Positions 52,316-63,782 of a stretch of DNA of 64,000 nucleotides are shown in pieces. Both the position numbers and the translations under genes were made by a program. Below the pieces are notes generated by a model, which was given only the letters and a program-made list of their open reading frames with translations, did not search any database and was not told the origin of the DNA. The DNA comes from Chrysomallon squamiferum (taxonomy: Eukaryota; Mollusca; Gastropoda; Neomphalida; Peltospiridae). Positions within the stretch are counted from its first letter, which is position 1, and every line of letters begins with the position of its first letter. The stretch is from positions 4,778,605-4,842,604 of the forward strand of contig CM022673.1 of NCBI GenBank assembly GCA_012295275.1. The letters run 5' to 3'.

Positions 52316-53524
52316 ATGAATTCTTCAGACATCACTGTCACCAACAGGTCATCAGTGATGTACATTTTGCCATCACTGGAGGAGAGAGCCCAAGTCATCT
52401 TGGGCCAGCCTGTTACAGCCATCAGTCTTGTGTTATGTTTCTTGTCACTGGCTGCCAATCTGTTCTCGGTGGCCTCCACTCTGATGGGACCCAGCAAGAT
52501 GGTCACTCATATCAAACTCGTTTTCAGTCTTGGATTATCAGATATTCTTCTAAGCATCAGTGTTGTTAGTCATACTCTGAACAAAGTGTTTTATCCCGTG
52601 CCTTTCCTGGCAGCAGAAAGGGAATCCTATCACTGCATGGCGATTTTTTTGTTTGCTCTCAACACAATGGCTACCACGATTTCTTTGCTGAACCTTCTGG
52701 CCATGGCTCTGGATCATTACGCAGCAATCATGAAACCACTACATTATTCACAGTATCTGAGCCGCTCAAATGGAAATATATTAATTGTTACCATCTGGAT
52801 TATTTCTCTTTTAGCTGGATTAACAGTGTACATTGGAGATATTTCTAAATACCAGCGGTCTTCTTACAAAGGCTACTGTCCGTTTCTTAGGTCTAACATC
52901 TACCAAGGTGAATACCTTGTCATTGCTATAGCGTTCATCTGCTTCATCTTCATCACATTCATTTACGCACGGATCTACTTGGAGGTTCACAGGGTCTACC
53001 ACAACGGCCCATCAGGCAGAACGGATTACGCAAGGAATCGAAAGGCCTTGCTGACCACTCTAGTTATTATTGGGACCTTCCTGATCTGCTGGCTGCCCAC
53101 CTGTCTTCTACAGGTCAGTCTGTCCATCCAGGCACACACTGACCCTCAGTACGTGAGGAAACACTTCACCAAGTTCCTCAGACTGAACCGATACTTTAAC
53201 ACTCTGCTGCTTGTCAACACGCTGTGTGATCCCATCATCTATGCAATCAGACTCAGGGACGTACAGGTAGGTTATCGGCGAATGTTTCAAAAGTGCATTC
53301 CGTTTCGGTCCCAGCGAGAAGGCAGCATGCAAAACCGATCAGTGCTGTCTCGCCAGCACACACAGGTTGCTAAGCTTCTGACAGCGGAAGTTACGTGTTC
53401 CGAAGCCAACAACCATTTTGAACTCAAAAGTGATAAGAACTGTGCAAACAATAACCCTAATGGAAATCACATATACTTATCAACAAAAGACAGGATTCTG
53501 ACAGCAGATACTAATTACTTGTGA
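52316..53524 (+). CDS. Orphan class A (rhodopsin-family) G-protein-coupled receptor with a DHY motif
   Basis: This 402-residue seven-helix receptor has an intact coding sequence in one exon, nested in an MLH1 intron on the opposite strand. Two N-terminal Asn-x-Ser sites (N2, N10) fit an extracellular N-terminus. Helices lie near 33-57 (N48 = 1.50), 64-87 (SLGLSD, D76 = 2.50), 105-136, 154-174, 200-223 (no proline at 5.50), 243-268 (FLICWLP, 255-261) and 293-311 (NTLCDPIIYA). C107 and C188 can form the usual helix 3-loop 2 disulfide. The motif after helix 3 is DHY (133-135), not DRY. C327 could be a palmitoylation site in helix 8, followed by a 75-residue polar tail. The DPIIY form and missing helix-5 proline recall the melanocortin/adenosine/cannabinoid cluster, but the ligand and subfamily are unknown. 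The ATG has A at -3. Confidence 0.93.
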   Translation: MNSSDITVTNRSSVMYILPSLEERAQVILGQPVTAISLVLCFLSLAANLFSVASTLMGPSKMVTHIKLVFSLGLSDILLSISVVSHTLNKVFYPVPFLAAERESYHCMAIFLFALNTMATTISLLNLLAMALDHYAAIMKPLHYSQYLSRSNGNILIVTIWIISLLAGLTVYIGDISKYQRSSYKGYCPFLRSNIYQGEYLVIAIAFICFIFITFIYARIYLEVHRVYHNGPSGRTDYARNRKALLTTLVIIGTFLICWLPTCLLQVSLSIQAHTDPQYVRKHFTKFLRLNRYFNTLLLVNTLCDPIIYAIRLRDVQVGYRRMFQKCIPFRSQREGSMQNRSVLSRQHTQVAKLLTAEVTCSEANNHFELKSDKNCANNNPNGNHIYLSTKDRILTADTNYL

Positions 53525-53958
53525 CATAAACAATGGATATGCACTTATTACTACAGACATGGCTTTCTTTGTGCTTTCTGTGTAAATGGATATTTGTTTA
53601 TGTATGCATGTGTGTGTGTTTGTGTGGACGTGCAAATGTACAACATACGTGACAATAATAATAATAATAAAAAAAGAAAATTGACAGTATACATTGAGTA
53701 CTGATTTATTTTTTCTGCCTCAATGTGTGGTATGTATGTTTACTAAAGTCTGTATATATTAACCATTTTAATTTTTTTTTTATTGGTTTCTAAATTATTT
53801 TTTTTTTAAACTTCTAATCTTTTAGCACATCATACTGCACATTTTAGGACTATGAAATTAAATTCTGCACTATCAATGCTTTTTCTCATTTATGCTTAAT
53901 CAGTGAAAGTGTTTTCACTTGTATACAATACTCTGAAGTAAGGTTAGTCTATGGTGAC

Positions 53959-53964
53959 AATAAA
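53959..53964 (+). promoter_or_regulatory. Candidate polyadenylation signal of the receptor gene
   Basis: AATAAA lies about 435 bases after the receptor stop codon, in AT-rich sequence. Another AATAAA inside an AAT repeat (about 53666) is an alternative. AATAAA is common by chance here, so this is only a candidate. Confidence 0.3.
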
Positions 53965-54107
53965 ACTGGACTTTTAAGCCATACTTTTCTAATAGTTAGA
54001 CCTGATAAAATACTATTTTTTCCTATTGTGACATCATTTTTACAAAAAATAAATTTAGACTTTTTGACAATTTTTATATTTGTTTAAAACAGAGGAACAT
54101 AATTTAC

Positions 54108-54196
54108 CTTGCTACAGATGGACCAAACACTGTCCTTATATTATCAACATGGGTGGAGTTGGGTGGTGTTCGAACATCTGCCATACTTTCACCTTG
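54108..54196 (-). CDS. MLH1: MLH1 exon (human exon 8 equivalent)
   Basis: The 89-nt exon encodes [19 protein letters not shown] and then [10 protein letters not shown]. It aligns with the human block QGETVADVRTLPNASTVDN/IRSIFGNAVSR at the start of the transducer (S5-fold) domain. The acceptor is TTTCAG and the donor is AAG|GTAAATT. It ends with two bases of an Arg codon, completed by the A that opens the 45299-45411 exon. The nested receptor gene ends about 0.6 kb further along the minus-strand direction, in the following intron. Confidence 0.95.
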
Positions 54197-54266
54197 CTGA
54201 AACAGAAAATTAACACAAGTTTAATATACTTATTTTTATTTTTATTAACTTTTCAAAACAAAAATG

Positions 54267-54299
<33 letters not shown>

Positions 54300-57200
54300 A
54301 TTAATAAACAAAAATTAGCATGTTTATGCATTATATAAAAATATTTGTGAATCTGAATTTTAAAATATTTTTTATTACTGTAAAAAGAAAACATTTTAAT
54401 AAAATGCTTAACTAATATATTGGTCTTTTGTGGTAAATTTTTAATGTTTTTTTCTATGATCAGAAATTACAAAGAATAAATCTATATTCTATTTCAGGGA
54501 TTCTGTTTAGATCAGTGCTTCTTACCTTTATTTTTTTTTTTTTTTTTTTTTAGTGTCCCATTTCATAAAAATCCTTTTGGTTGGGGTCCCTTGGTTAAAT
54601 TGTATGTTTTGAAAGAAATATGATGAACTATATAGCCGTGTTATAACCATTTATATATTATAAACATACAAGTTTTACCACAGTCCTGTGTTTTTATTGA
54701 GTTACAAGCAGCTGTTAAAAAATAAGGTTGAGGATAACTGATTTATATCAACATTTTTAAGATCAAATCGACCCTGATTTCCATATATTTAATTTAAACA
54801 GACCAAGAGCAGGACAACTTAAAATCTTGAACTGCAGTAGTATTTCATAAAGATAATATATGTATTATATAACACATACATATATACATACATATATATG
54901 TATGTATGTATACATGCATGCATGTATATATTACAAATGTATCTATAATTGTTATAATTATTATTTTCTTTTAATACCAAAAGAATCATTAAAAAAAAAA
55001 AAAAAAAAAAGAGGTATAGTTACTTGTAAGATCAATCTATGTTAATTTAAAAATAATCATTTCCATTTTTTTATTAAATGAAGTCTAGACATTATAAAGT
55101 GTTTTTTTAATCTTTTTTTTTATATTTCTAAATTAATTCTGTAACATAAAGATCTACATTATTCTATAAACAAATAATAAAAAAAAATTACTGGAAATAA
55201 ACTGTAATAATAATAATAATAATTATATCAAAAAGAAGAAAATTAAAGTATAGAACTTTCATTTATTTTTATTATCACTGCAAAATTAACTGCCTTGCTT
55301 TTCATTTCAAAATTCTTATTATGATCTTTGGACCACCTCCAACGTCATAGTAACAGATTAATTACCATTTTCTTTCAACTTTGGTTTATACCTCTTTTGA
55401 TGACAATGTCAGTGAGCCACTAATCTCAAGACTGGTAGTTAGCTAGATAGAACCCCAGTACTGACTGTATGAAGCGTTAATTAAGAAAGTGAAAGACTAT
55501 TATACACTTTCTTCAATGGAATTAATGATGACAGAGATTTCTGGGGCAAATATGTTCAGTGATACCTCCATTAAAAAGAATCAGATATAATGGGTTACTA
55601 AAAGAAATGTACTGGAAAATGCTGGGGATTTTTATTCCAAGAAAAAACCGCAATGAAATTATTCATTTATCTATCGTTTTGTAATAAAATAAAATAATAA
55701 TAAATAAATAGATAAATAAATAAATAAATAAATAAATAATAATAAAAAAAAAACAATAAATTTTAAATTAAAATATCAATAACATCAAACTGTAATAACA
55801 ACAACAACAACAACAATAAAAAAAGAAGAAGAAGAAATATCTATCACCATCAGAAGGATGTTAAAATAATATAACAGTTCTGAAAACGTGGAAGCCCACG
55901 CTGTGTGTTTATATTGTCTCTCTCTCTCTGGCTAATGACTTCAGGCAATTATTCCAGTACTGGTCACACTGTGATTATATGATGACCAACTGTCATCAAG
56001 ATTGAAGATCAATATTGTCAATTTAAAAAGACTCAAAAGACGGAAGGGATTTAAAATCCATATAAAATAGTTCATTACATTTTACTTATTTGGGAACTTT
56101 TATTTTTCTGTTGTTCTACAAGAAATCAAATAATCAAGTTTAAAAATAACACTATTTGAAATCAGCATCAGATTGTAAGGAAATGCATTGTCTAAGTTTG
56201 GTACAAGAATTGATCAAGTTCTTCCAAGCGTTTTGAAATGATGGTTTTTCTGAATACCAACATGACAAAGCTATTAAGCAGAGAATGGCCAAATTGGTTC
56301 TGGTAAAAATTTATTTCAGTTTAAAAACAACACAAAATTTAAGATGGTATTTGATAACCACATTTAACATGCCAAGGTTAATTGATTATTGACAGATATA
56401 TTAATCAGAAAATTAACAAATAGCTTCTGGTAATAACTTATTTCAAATTAAAAATACCCACAAAATTTAGACAGAAATTAAATACTACCTGTACATTTGA
56501 TGAATGGGAAATCATAAATCAGTTAACCAGAACATGACTAAACAATGATTTTTCTAAAGATCAGTTCAGAGTATGTTGTTTTCAATTAAAAACAACTCAA
56601 TAGTTTAAAAAATTCAAAACACAAACAAGATATAATTACACTTTTATTATTATTGTATATTAATATGTGAAGTTGTCAAATGGTCATTTTTCATTGTTGA
56701 TTCAAACAACACTTTAAAAATAACATCACTGATGGAGAGAATTTAATTTCCAAATATATATGTTTGTTTGTTGAATGACAACCTGGCAAAAAAGTGTGGG
56801 TGTGTATAAAATAATAACAATAATTTCAGAAATGATCTAAGAGAGATTATACGACGACCAAATTGTATGGAGAATTATCATTTTCAATTTAAAAATAACA
56901 CAATTATTGACAAAAATTCTAAATCAATATACAATTACTAGAGAGTACCAGTTCTCTAAATTAATCCAAAAGTGGTAAACCAATGATTTTTTTTTTAATC
57001 CTAATTTAGATAATCATTATTTTCAGTTTGAAAAAACAGAACACATAACCAGACAGTAATAAGACTGTTTGACTGAAAAAAGTTTGCTGTCTGATATATG
57101 ACCTAAGGCAATTAATTCAAGTATGGTTAATCAATAAGTTTCTAATAATCAGTTTAGAAAATCAACATTTTCAATTTAAAAATAACAAAACAGATGTCTG

Positions 57201-58846
57201 AAAATTTAAAGTGTGCAGACTGTGCAACTTCCTCGATTTGATTCATGATACAAGCCAATTAATCTTAATATGATTAATCAATATTTTTTCTAATAATGAG
57301 TTCAGGCAACAATTATTTTCAAATTAAAAAAAGAAAAAGATAGCTGCAATTCTAAATCAACATAATTTTCTTGATCTGACAAGTAACAAGAGATGGTCAA
57401 AGATTTTTTTTTTTTTTAAATCATAATTCAGATAATAATTATTTCCATTTTAAGAACAGTATAACAGATGACTTGAAATCTGATTTCTTAAGGCTGTATA
57501 ACTTTATCAGTCTGATACGTGACATGAGCCAATTACCTCAGAAGTGGGCGAAAATGTGATAACTAGATAATCCACAGCAGCGGGAACTCTGATAACCCCT
57601 AATAAAGGTTGTTATTTAAGCAAATTGGATCAAATGAAGTTATTTTTGATGGAGCTATCATGTCACATGTTGAAAATCTCAACTGGAAAAGTAGCTCTGT
57701 GACAGAGTACTTCCTACTAATTAACTAAATACAGAATTGACACATTTTATTTATTTATTTTTTTAATTTATTTGTATTATTTTATCCTTCTTTTGTTTGA
57801 ATTCAGGTATGTGTGAATACATATATGTTTTTCTGTGTGTATTAACGTGTGCACAGAATTGACAGTTTTCATTTGTATTTTATTTCTTTTCTTAAATTTG
57901 TATGTGTGTATGTGTATGTGTTGTTTCTTACTCCATATGAGAATGAACATTATTTTAGTTTCAAATGAAAGTGGTTTTATGGAAAACTACAGTAAAACTA
58001 CATTTAACATATAATGAATTTATATAAGAGAAATGAATACATATAAGCAAACTACTCTCTCATATGCTCCATTAATGCTTTGACTGCAAAAATTTGCTTT
58101 CGCTATCAGCAGATTTCTCAGTTTTATCATTTTAAAAACATCAGCATACAAAATAGGTCATTGTGTCAGTGTGTATGTCATCAGCTAATTCAGATTTCTG
58201 AATTTGTCAGTCGTTAGTTGTTTTCTCTTTGCCAACATGTTGGCATCACACAGTTGCCAGTAACAGTTACCAGGTTTCAAAATGTCAGGTACTGTCTCTC
58301 TGCCTTCCTATCTTAAATTGCATAGATGAGTCTTCCTGTTTACACAGTGGATTTGATGAAAACTCTTCTATTAGATTACAATGAAAGTTTAATACGTTGT
58401 CATTTTTTAGGTTGCTCTACCATTATGATGAATTCAGCTAGTCAACACAAAATGTGTGCCATACATATTTACGCAGACACACTGCTTTTGAGACTGAATC
58501 TAAATGAGTGAATTCACTAGATATCAATACACTGACAATAATCTTCTTCATCTAGTTGCATACAGTAATTACAAGAAGCATGGCATCACTGTTTATTAAG
58601 CTTCAAAGAAGCATGATAATTTCATCTCACGCAGTAGACTAATTATGTGCAAATTGCCGTCACAGATTAAGAAGTGACCGTACTTGCGAAACTGTGTGTT
58701 AATGTTGACAACTTGTTATTTTGTTTTTGGAATTTACATCCAGAATCTGAAGTAGGCAGCATCTGGATTAAACAAGGTTTTGTTTGTAACAGATTAATGA
58801 TAGCTGGACAGGACTTTGAAATGGTGCAGAAATCACTGTATGTGTA

Positions 58847-58877
<31 letters not shown>

Positions 58878-59935
58878 CAAAAATAATTGATTACTTTTGA
58901 TATTACTAACCCTGATCTAGACATTAACATTGTAATTAATATCAAATGAACTAATATCTTCACTGTTTTTTTCAATTATATTTTTTTGCTTAATAACCCA
59001 TTTATAAAACCTAATTTTGCATCAGTGGATAAAAGTTCTAAACTCTATTTAAAATATGTGATATATATCAATAGGAAAAAAAATCTGCTTCAATTTGTTT
59101 CCAGTGGCAGCAAAAATATTTTACATGCACCTTTCCACAAACAGAAGAGCACATACTCTAACTTAAGATCAACCATTCTCAAAACAATGGTTAGAATGGG
59201 AAATTTCAGAAAAATTACCGACTATGTGTTAAGCAGGAGCTCTGTCATGGAGCTGACGACGGGATTTGATCCTGGACTAATCAAGCACCAGGAAAGTGAT
59301 TTACTTTCGGGTTACATCTTTTCTCTGAATCAGTCAAAGGTTTCTGTCATTGTTATTAGCTGAGCCTGCCAATTATACTGTGACAAAGCCAAGAGTCCAT
59401 CAGTGAGACATCTGCCTGGTTTTCTGTGAACTGGACACTGATAGTCATCGATCTTATGAAGTTTGATGGAGTTTTAATAACAAGCACATCATCACAAACT
59501 GTAAATGTCACATTAATTTTGTGTAACGGAAGCAAGTGTGAGGTAAGATTTGTGAGAGGTGAAAGTCAATCAACTGTGTGAAAGCAGAGAAGCACATAAT
59601 CAATACAGAATGATACAACAGAATCTGCTAATTTGATTTTTGTGTTAAACACACACACAGATCTACATCTTTGTACCATATAAGTTAAGATTTTAAAACA
59701 AAATATTCCTATCAGAAATACAAGTATTTTCAAATTATAAATAAATGATTTGTGCTGCATGAATATATGGATTCATCTATGTTTGATCTTGCGACACTTC
59801 GCATCTCAGACAATTTTCTACCACTGAAACATCTTACACTTCCTCTTAAGAAAAATACAATATTGGTACATCAGCACTTAAAAGTCCAAAAAATAAAATT
59901 AATATTAAAATTCACTGTCAAAAATTGATACTTAC
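54197..59935 (-). other. MLH1 intron between the exon 7- and exon 8-type exons, 5.7 kb
   Basis: It contains poly-A (54269-54297), poly-T (54532-54553), AAAT repeats (55705-55740) and the degenerate 145 bp array (55950-57580). Unique sequence from 57600 to 59900 includes a CA run (58851-58874). A 125-codon plus-strand frame at 58986-59363 has AT-biased composition and no recognisable motif, so I do not call it a gene. Confidence 0.85.
55950..57580 (+). repeat. Degenerate satellite-like array, ~145 bp units, about eleven copies
   Basis: The anchor word TTTTCAATTTAAAAATAACA and variants recur near 56016, 56137, 56317, 56443, 56581, 56713, 56884, 57024, 57170, 57317 and 57445. Between anchors are recurring words such as GACATGAGCCAATTA, TGGTTAATCAAT and TAATAATCAGTTCAG. 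Spacing is 120-180 bases. Copies are strongly diverged, so the array is old. It lies in the MLH1 intron between 54197 and 59935. Confidence 0.75.
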
Positions 59936-59978
59936 TTTCTTTAGGGTAAAACCAACTCTACAGTTATGTATGGCATAT
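59936..59978 (-). CDS. MLH1: MLH1 exon (human exon 7 equivalent), short
   Basis: A 43-nt micro-exon encodes YAIHNCRVGFTLKK, with its first base finishing the Arg codon begun by the upstream exon. Human exon 7 is also a 43-base exon for the same segment (RYSVHNAGISFSVKK). The acceptor is TTATTTCAG and the donor is AAA|GTAAG. It ends on a codon boundary, as the next exon requires. The segment joins the ATPase domain to the transducer domain. It is too short to be found as an ORF and is supported by homology plus phase. Confidence 0.93.
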
Positions 59979-61215
59979 CTGAAATAATGAAAATTAAATA
60001 AAAACAATTAATAATAAAATTAAAAAACCCTTAAAAACACACATTAATAGTAAACAAATAATTAACAAATCATTTGTAATATTATTATTAGTATATAATA
60101 TAAATAAATTAATCATTACAGAAATATAAACAATAAACAAAAAGAAAGAAAAACTAAAATTAAAATATTTTGAACCAAAATGACAAAATCATTTCAAAAT
60201 GGCCTTCAACCATAATTGTTTTGGATTAACTTTTCTCTTCTTTTTTTTATGAATTTTTTTTTTTTTTTTTTTTTAAACCTTTCTCTTTTACCCACACATC
60301 ATTGTTAGCAGACACTATATTTGGCCACTCATGGATCTTTGAGAAATACCCTGTAGCTATCTGACAACTGGCAAATCACTGTTTCTGCTTAATGAAAGCA
60401 GCAATAGTGCTTTCTGGTAGTGTTAGTGTAGCAAACAGATGTTCCTCAAATTAAAAGAACCTAAACAATATCCATTTATGTGTCAGCTTGTGGGTTAAAT
60501 CTCTAATTGTGTGACACTTTTGAATCTATTAAAAATGTCAGATCTGACGTTAATCAAAAGCATTGCTTGAAATAAGACTGTAAGTGGCTTTTCATCCTTA
60601 GGTGATTCAGTTATTCAACTTATTGTGTAAATTTCAACATGAATGTAATAATAACAATAATAACAATAATAATAATAATAATAATAATAACAACAATGCA
60701 TTGAAAATATTTTCATTATGCAGGAAATTAATTATAAGGCTCAGTTACTTTACATGCATACACACAAGACATATTCACCGTAAATTCTTTTATTGTAAGC
60801 CCTCTCCAAACATTGGTAGCCTATAATACAGTTTTTAAATAAGACTTAAACATTTTTTAAATTAAAATCATTTATTTATACAAAATATATTTCTATCATG
60901 AGCATTAAAATGAAAAACGCAGACAAAAAACCTAAGCACCATAAAAAAAAAAAAAAAATAGCCATAGTGTGTTCACAGCATATAAAAGATGATGGTATGT
61001 ACTACCATGCTACTTAATGTTAACTGATAAAAGCTGCTGAAGAAATGATGATAGCAAGTTTTCTCTTTTGTGTGTAAGTTAAACAAAAACAATATGGATT
61101 ACGCAACTGGAATCTGCAATATTAAAAAGATTCAAAATTGTGTAAAAACAAATATTCATTAAATATTTCATTCTTTCAAACCATATCTATGTCACTAAAA
61201 GAACTCATTATGCTG

Positions 61216-61400
61216 AAAAAAAAAAAAAAAAAAAATAATAATAAAAAAAAATAATAAATAAATAAGTAAAATAATAATAATAATAATAATAACAATAATA
61301 AATAAATAAGTAAAATAATAATAATAATAATAATGATGATGATGATGATAATGATAATAAAATAATAAAAATTAAATAAAACAAATAAATTAATTAATAA
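61216..61400 (+). repeat. Poly-A / (AAT)n / (GAT)n tract
   Basis: A run of about 22 A is followed by AAT and AAAT repeats, a short GAT run and more AAT. Confidence 0.93.
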
Positions 61401-63214
61401 TAAAAATAAATTAAAAACAATGTCACTTAATTCATTCCACTTTGGCTCCAACCACAAAAAAAGTAAATTTATTTATTTTATCTCAAAACAAAAACAATAT
61501 TATTGCATGTGTTTTTCTCTGTTTGAGGAAATACATACAAAACAAGAAAACATCATTTCATCTATTTCTTCAAGCACATTCATCTTAATAAGAGACCTTT
61601 TGTTTTTATCTAAATTTGTAATGATCGTGACCAACAAAGACAAAAAAAAAAAAAAAATAAAAGATTAAAAAAAAAAAATCAGCCATAAAACAAAAGGCCT
61701 TATTTTTGTCTGCTGAATGTTTTATGAGGTTGTTCGGGAATGGAAGAAAAGCTGCAAAAAAGACATTTTGTTACCAAAGTGCTGATGTTTGAAGATCCTG
61801 AAAAACATTGTTTTCAGGTAAATTAAATCATTAAAGTACAATGTGATAACAAATAGCATTACCGACAGATTGAAATGGCTGTGTAAACATATTAGCCACT
61901 TTTAAGGTTAAAAAGATGGCAAGCCAAAAGATAAAAGGTTTGTTGCTCTATTTTCCAATATTTAGAAGTTCAAAAACAATGAAATGCATTTATAAATAAT
62001 ATTTAAAAAAATAGGTGGAAGGAAAAAACGAAGAAAAAAAAACCCAAAAAACTTAGATAACATCAGTGAATTTAAAAGAAATGTACAACCCAGACAGTAA
62101 ACCAACATACAAGAAAAAAAAAAGAATGAAAAAAAAAAAAAAAGCTTTGAAACTCGACATAAGCCGAGATGCAAGTACTTTTATCTTGATTGCAAAGGAA
62201 ATGGCGCTTCTTTCCGAAATGTGTTTGATTATATTCAGCCAAATGCTAAATAAACATGTTCTGTCACTATTCCAGTAAAATGTGATTTCATTTAACAGCG
62301 TTGTTTTGTGTACAGAGTTGTTGCAAATTCTGCTGAATGATCTGTAATGGCGAATTAATGAATAAAGGCTGATTGCTGTACAGACTATAAAAGGTGCTGG
62401 AAACGACTGCCTGATACGTAACACTGTTAAATAAAAAGTGGCTCAGTTTTCAGGAAACTGGTAAATTCACCAAGATTAACAAGTGGTAAAAGATGTGTGT
62501 AAAAGTTTAACACATCATAAAAAAAAAAAAAAGAAAAGTACATACACAAAAAAAAAGATGAAAAAAAATTCTTCCATTTTATGTAACCAGTCTGAATAAC
62601 CAGACTATTATTCTTTTCCCTGATTTTATATATACAAAAAAAAAAAAAAAAAATAATTACAATTAAACAATGCAGTGTACTCAAAGTTAAAAATAAATAT
62701 TACTGGAAAGTAATTGTTAACATGATGGTAATCAATTTAAGGAACAATAAATATATAAATACACAAATATTTCACAATATTTTGGCAAAATAGAAATTAT
62801 TTGCATGAACAACTTTTCAGCGTAAATATAATAACAGTAACAATAACAACAGTAATAAATAAATAAATAAACATTCACACAATTACAAATTACATAAAAA
62901 TGTTGGGGTTTGTTATTATTTACTTTTTTGAATATTAAATCAACCTTTTAAGAAAATGTTTTTTTGGTCTAAAAATTCAGCTGTTGACTGACAGTTAAAC
63001 TGACATGGACTTTTGCATTTATAAGCAAATCTTAATCACATCATTTGATTGTCTGAAAGAACCAGAACTGCGAAATATCACTATTATATATTTATCATGT
63101 TATTAGTTATTAGGAATCAGTTTTGTTATTATGTCTCAAGTTCACAGTTTTTGTTTTGTAATACCAAGAGTTAATGGAAATCTTCCTCTCTTTGTGTTAA
63201 CACACAATCACACA

Positions 63215-63400
63215 GCAGCATTTATATCCCGTATTCCTGGGACAGGAAACTGTATATAATGACTCTTGGTGCACCAGTCATGGAGCACTGGGCAGAACAG
63301 GAAATAATCTGAATTGGCACACAGAGTTAACTGATCCTGTGATTAGAGGATGTAAGTCAGTGGCTCTACCTCTGACAGAAAAACACATTTCAGTGAACTG
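63215..63400 (-). repeat. Possible tRNA-derived SINE remnant
   Basis: On the minus strand, GGTAGAGCCACTGACTTACA resembles a Pol III A-box region and is followed by an ACAGGATCAG word. It is more GC-balanced than its surroundings. No clear B box or tail was found. A similar tRNA-like snippet (CAACCACTGGGCTATGTGAC) is at 44062. Confidence 0.25.
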
Positions 63401-63690
63401 ATAGTAGAGGTGGTGATGGAAGTGGTAATAATAGCAGCAATAATAATAGTACCAGCAGTAGTAGTAGAGCAGTAGCAGTAGTAGTAATCAATATAATAGA
63501 GTAGTAGTAGTAGTAGTAATAAAAATAATGGTAGTAGTGGTAGTAATAATAACAATGGTAGAAATATTATTAGTAAATGTAGTGGGAGTAATAATAGTGG
63601 TAGAACAGTAATAACCAGCAGTAGCAAAGTAATAGTAATAGAAGCAGTAGCAGGAGCAGAAGTAGTTGTAGTAGTAGTAGTAGTATTTAC

Positions 63691-63782
63691 CGGCTGACAA
63701 CTTCAGCTATCTTGGCATGTTCTTCTGCTGCACTTCTCAAAGCTTTTCGTCTCGTGGCTATGTTATAGAACAAATCTTCAAC
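63691..63782 (-). CDS. MLH1: MLH1 exon (human exon 6 equivalent), end of ATPase domain
   Basis: This is the most 5' MLH1 exon in the window. MLH1 is the MutL-homologue subunit of the eukaryotic mismatch-repair heterodimers (with PMS2, PMS1 or MLH3). It acts in the nucleus downstream of MutS recognition and in meiotic crossing over. The exon reads [15 protein letters not shown] and then [14 protein letters not shown]. The [12 protein letters not shown] block is a MutL-family signature at the end of the GHKL ATPase domain. The acceptor is a T-rich tract ending TTTTTGTAG and the donor is CG|GTAAATA. The length is 92 nt: it starts on a codon boundary and ends with two bases of an Arg codon that the next exon completes. 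Exons 1-5 must lie above 64000. The identification rests on conserved residues recognised by eye. Confidence 0.96.

Larger units (their letters stand above)
45412..54107 (-). other. MLH1 intron between the exon 8- and exon 9-type exons, 8.7 kb, hosting the receptor gene
   Basis: Besides the plus-strand receptor (52316-53524) it holds GT microsatellites (47085, 49086), CT/TTC-rich sequence (47860-48760) and poly-A runs. Dispersed repeat pieces lie at 49285 and 51065. The non-coding first exon and promoter of the receptor, if they exist, should lie here upstream of 52245. Confidence 0.85.
59979..63690 (-). other. MLH1 intron between the exon 6- and exon 7-type exons, 3.7 kb
   Basis: It holds AAT and AAC runs (60645-60695, 61216-61400), poly-A runs, a GTA/GTAGTA tract directly upstream of the donor region (63405-63685), and the possible SINE remnant at 63215-63400. 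I see no coding sequence. Confidence 0.85.

Noticed and set aside
52234-53332. Minus-strand frames opposite the receptor
   Set aside because: They are shadows of the receptor coding sequence.
58986-59363. 125-codon plus-strand frame near MLH1
   Set aside because: It has no recognisable motif, AT-biased codons and no conserved block. Length alone is not enough in DNA this AT-rich. A faint tRNA-like word at 59245-59280 was not convincing as a SINE.
62053-62424. 123-codon minus-strand frame
   Set aside because: It passes through A-rich tracts, ends in Phe-rich low complexity, and shows no family motif or splice context.
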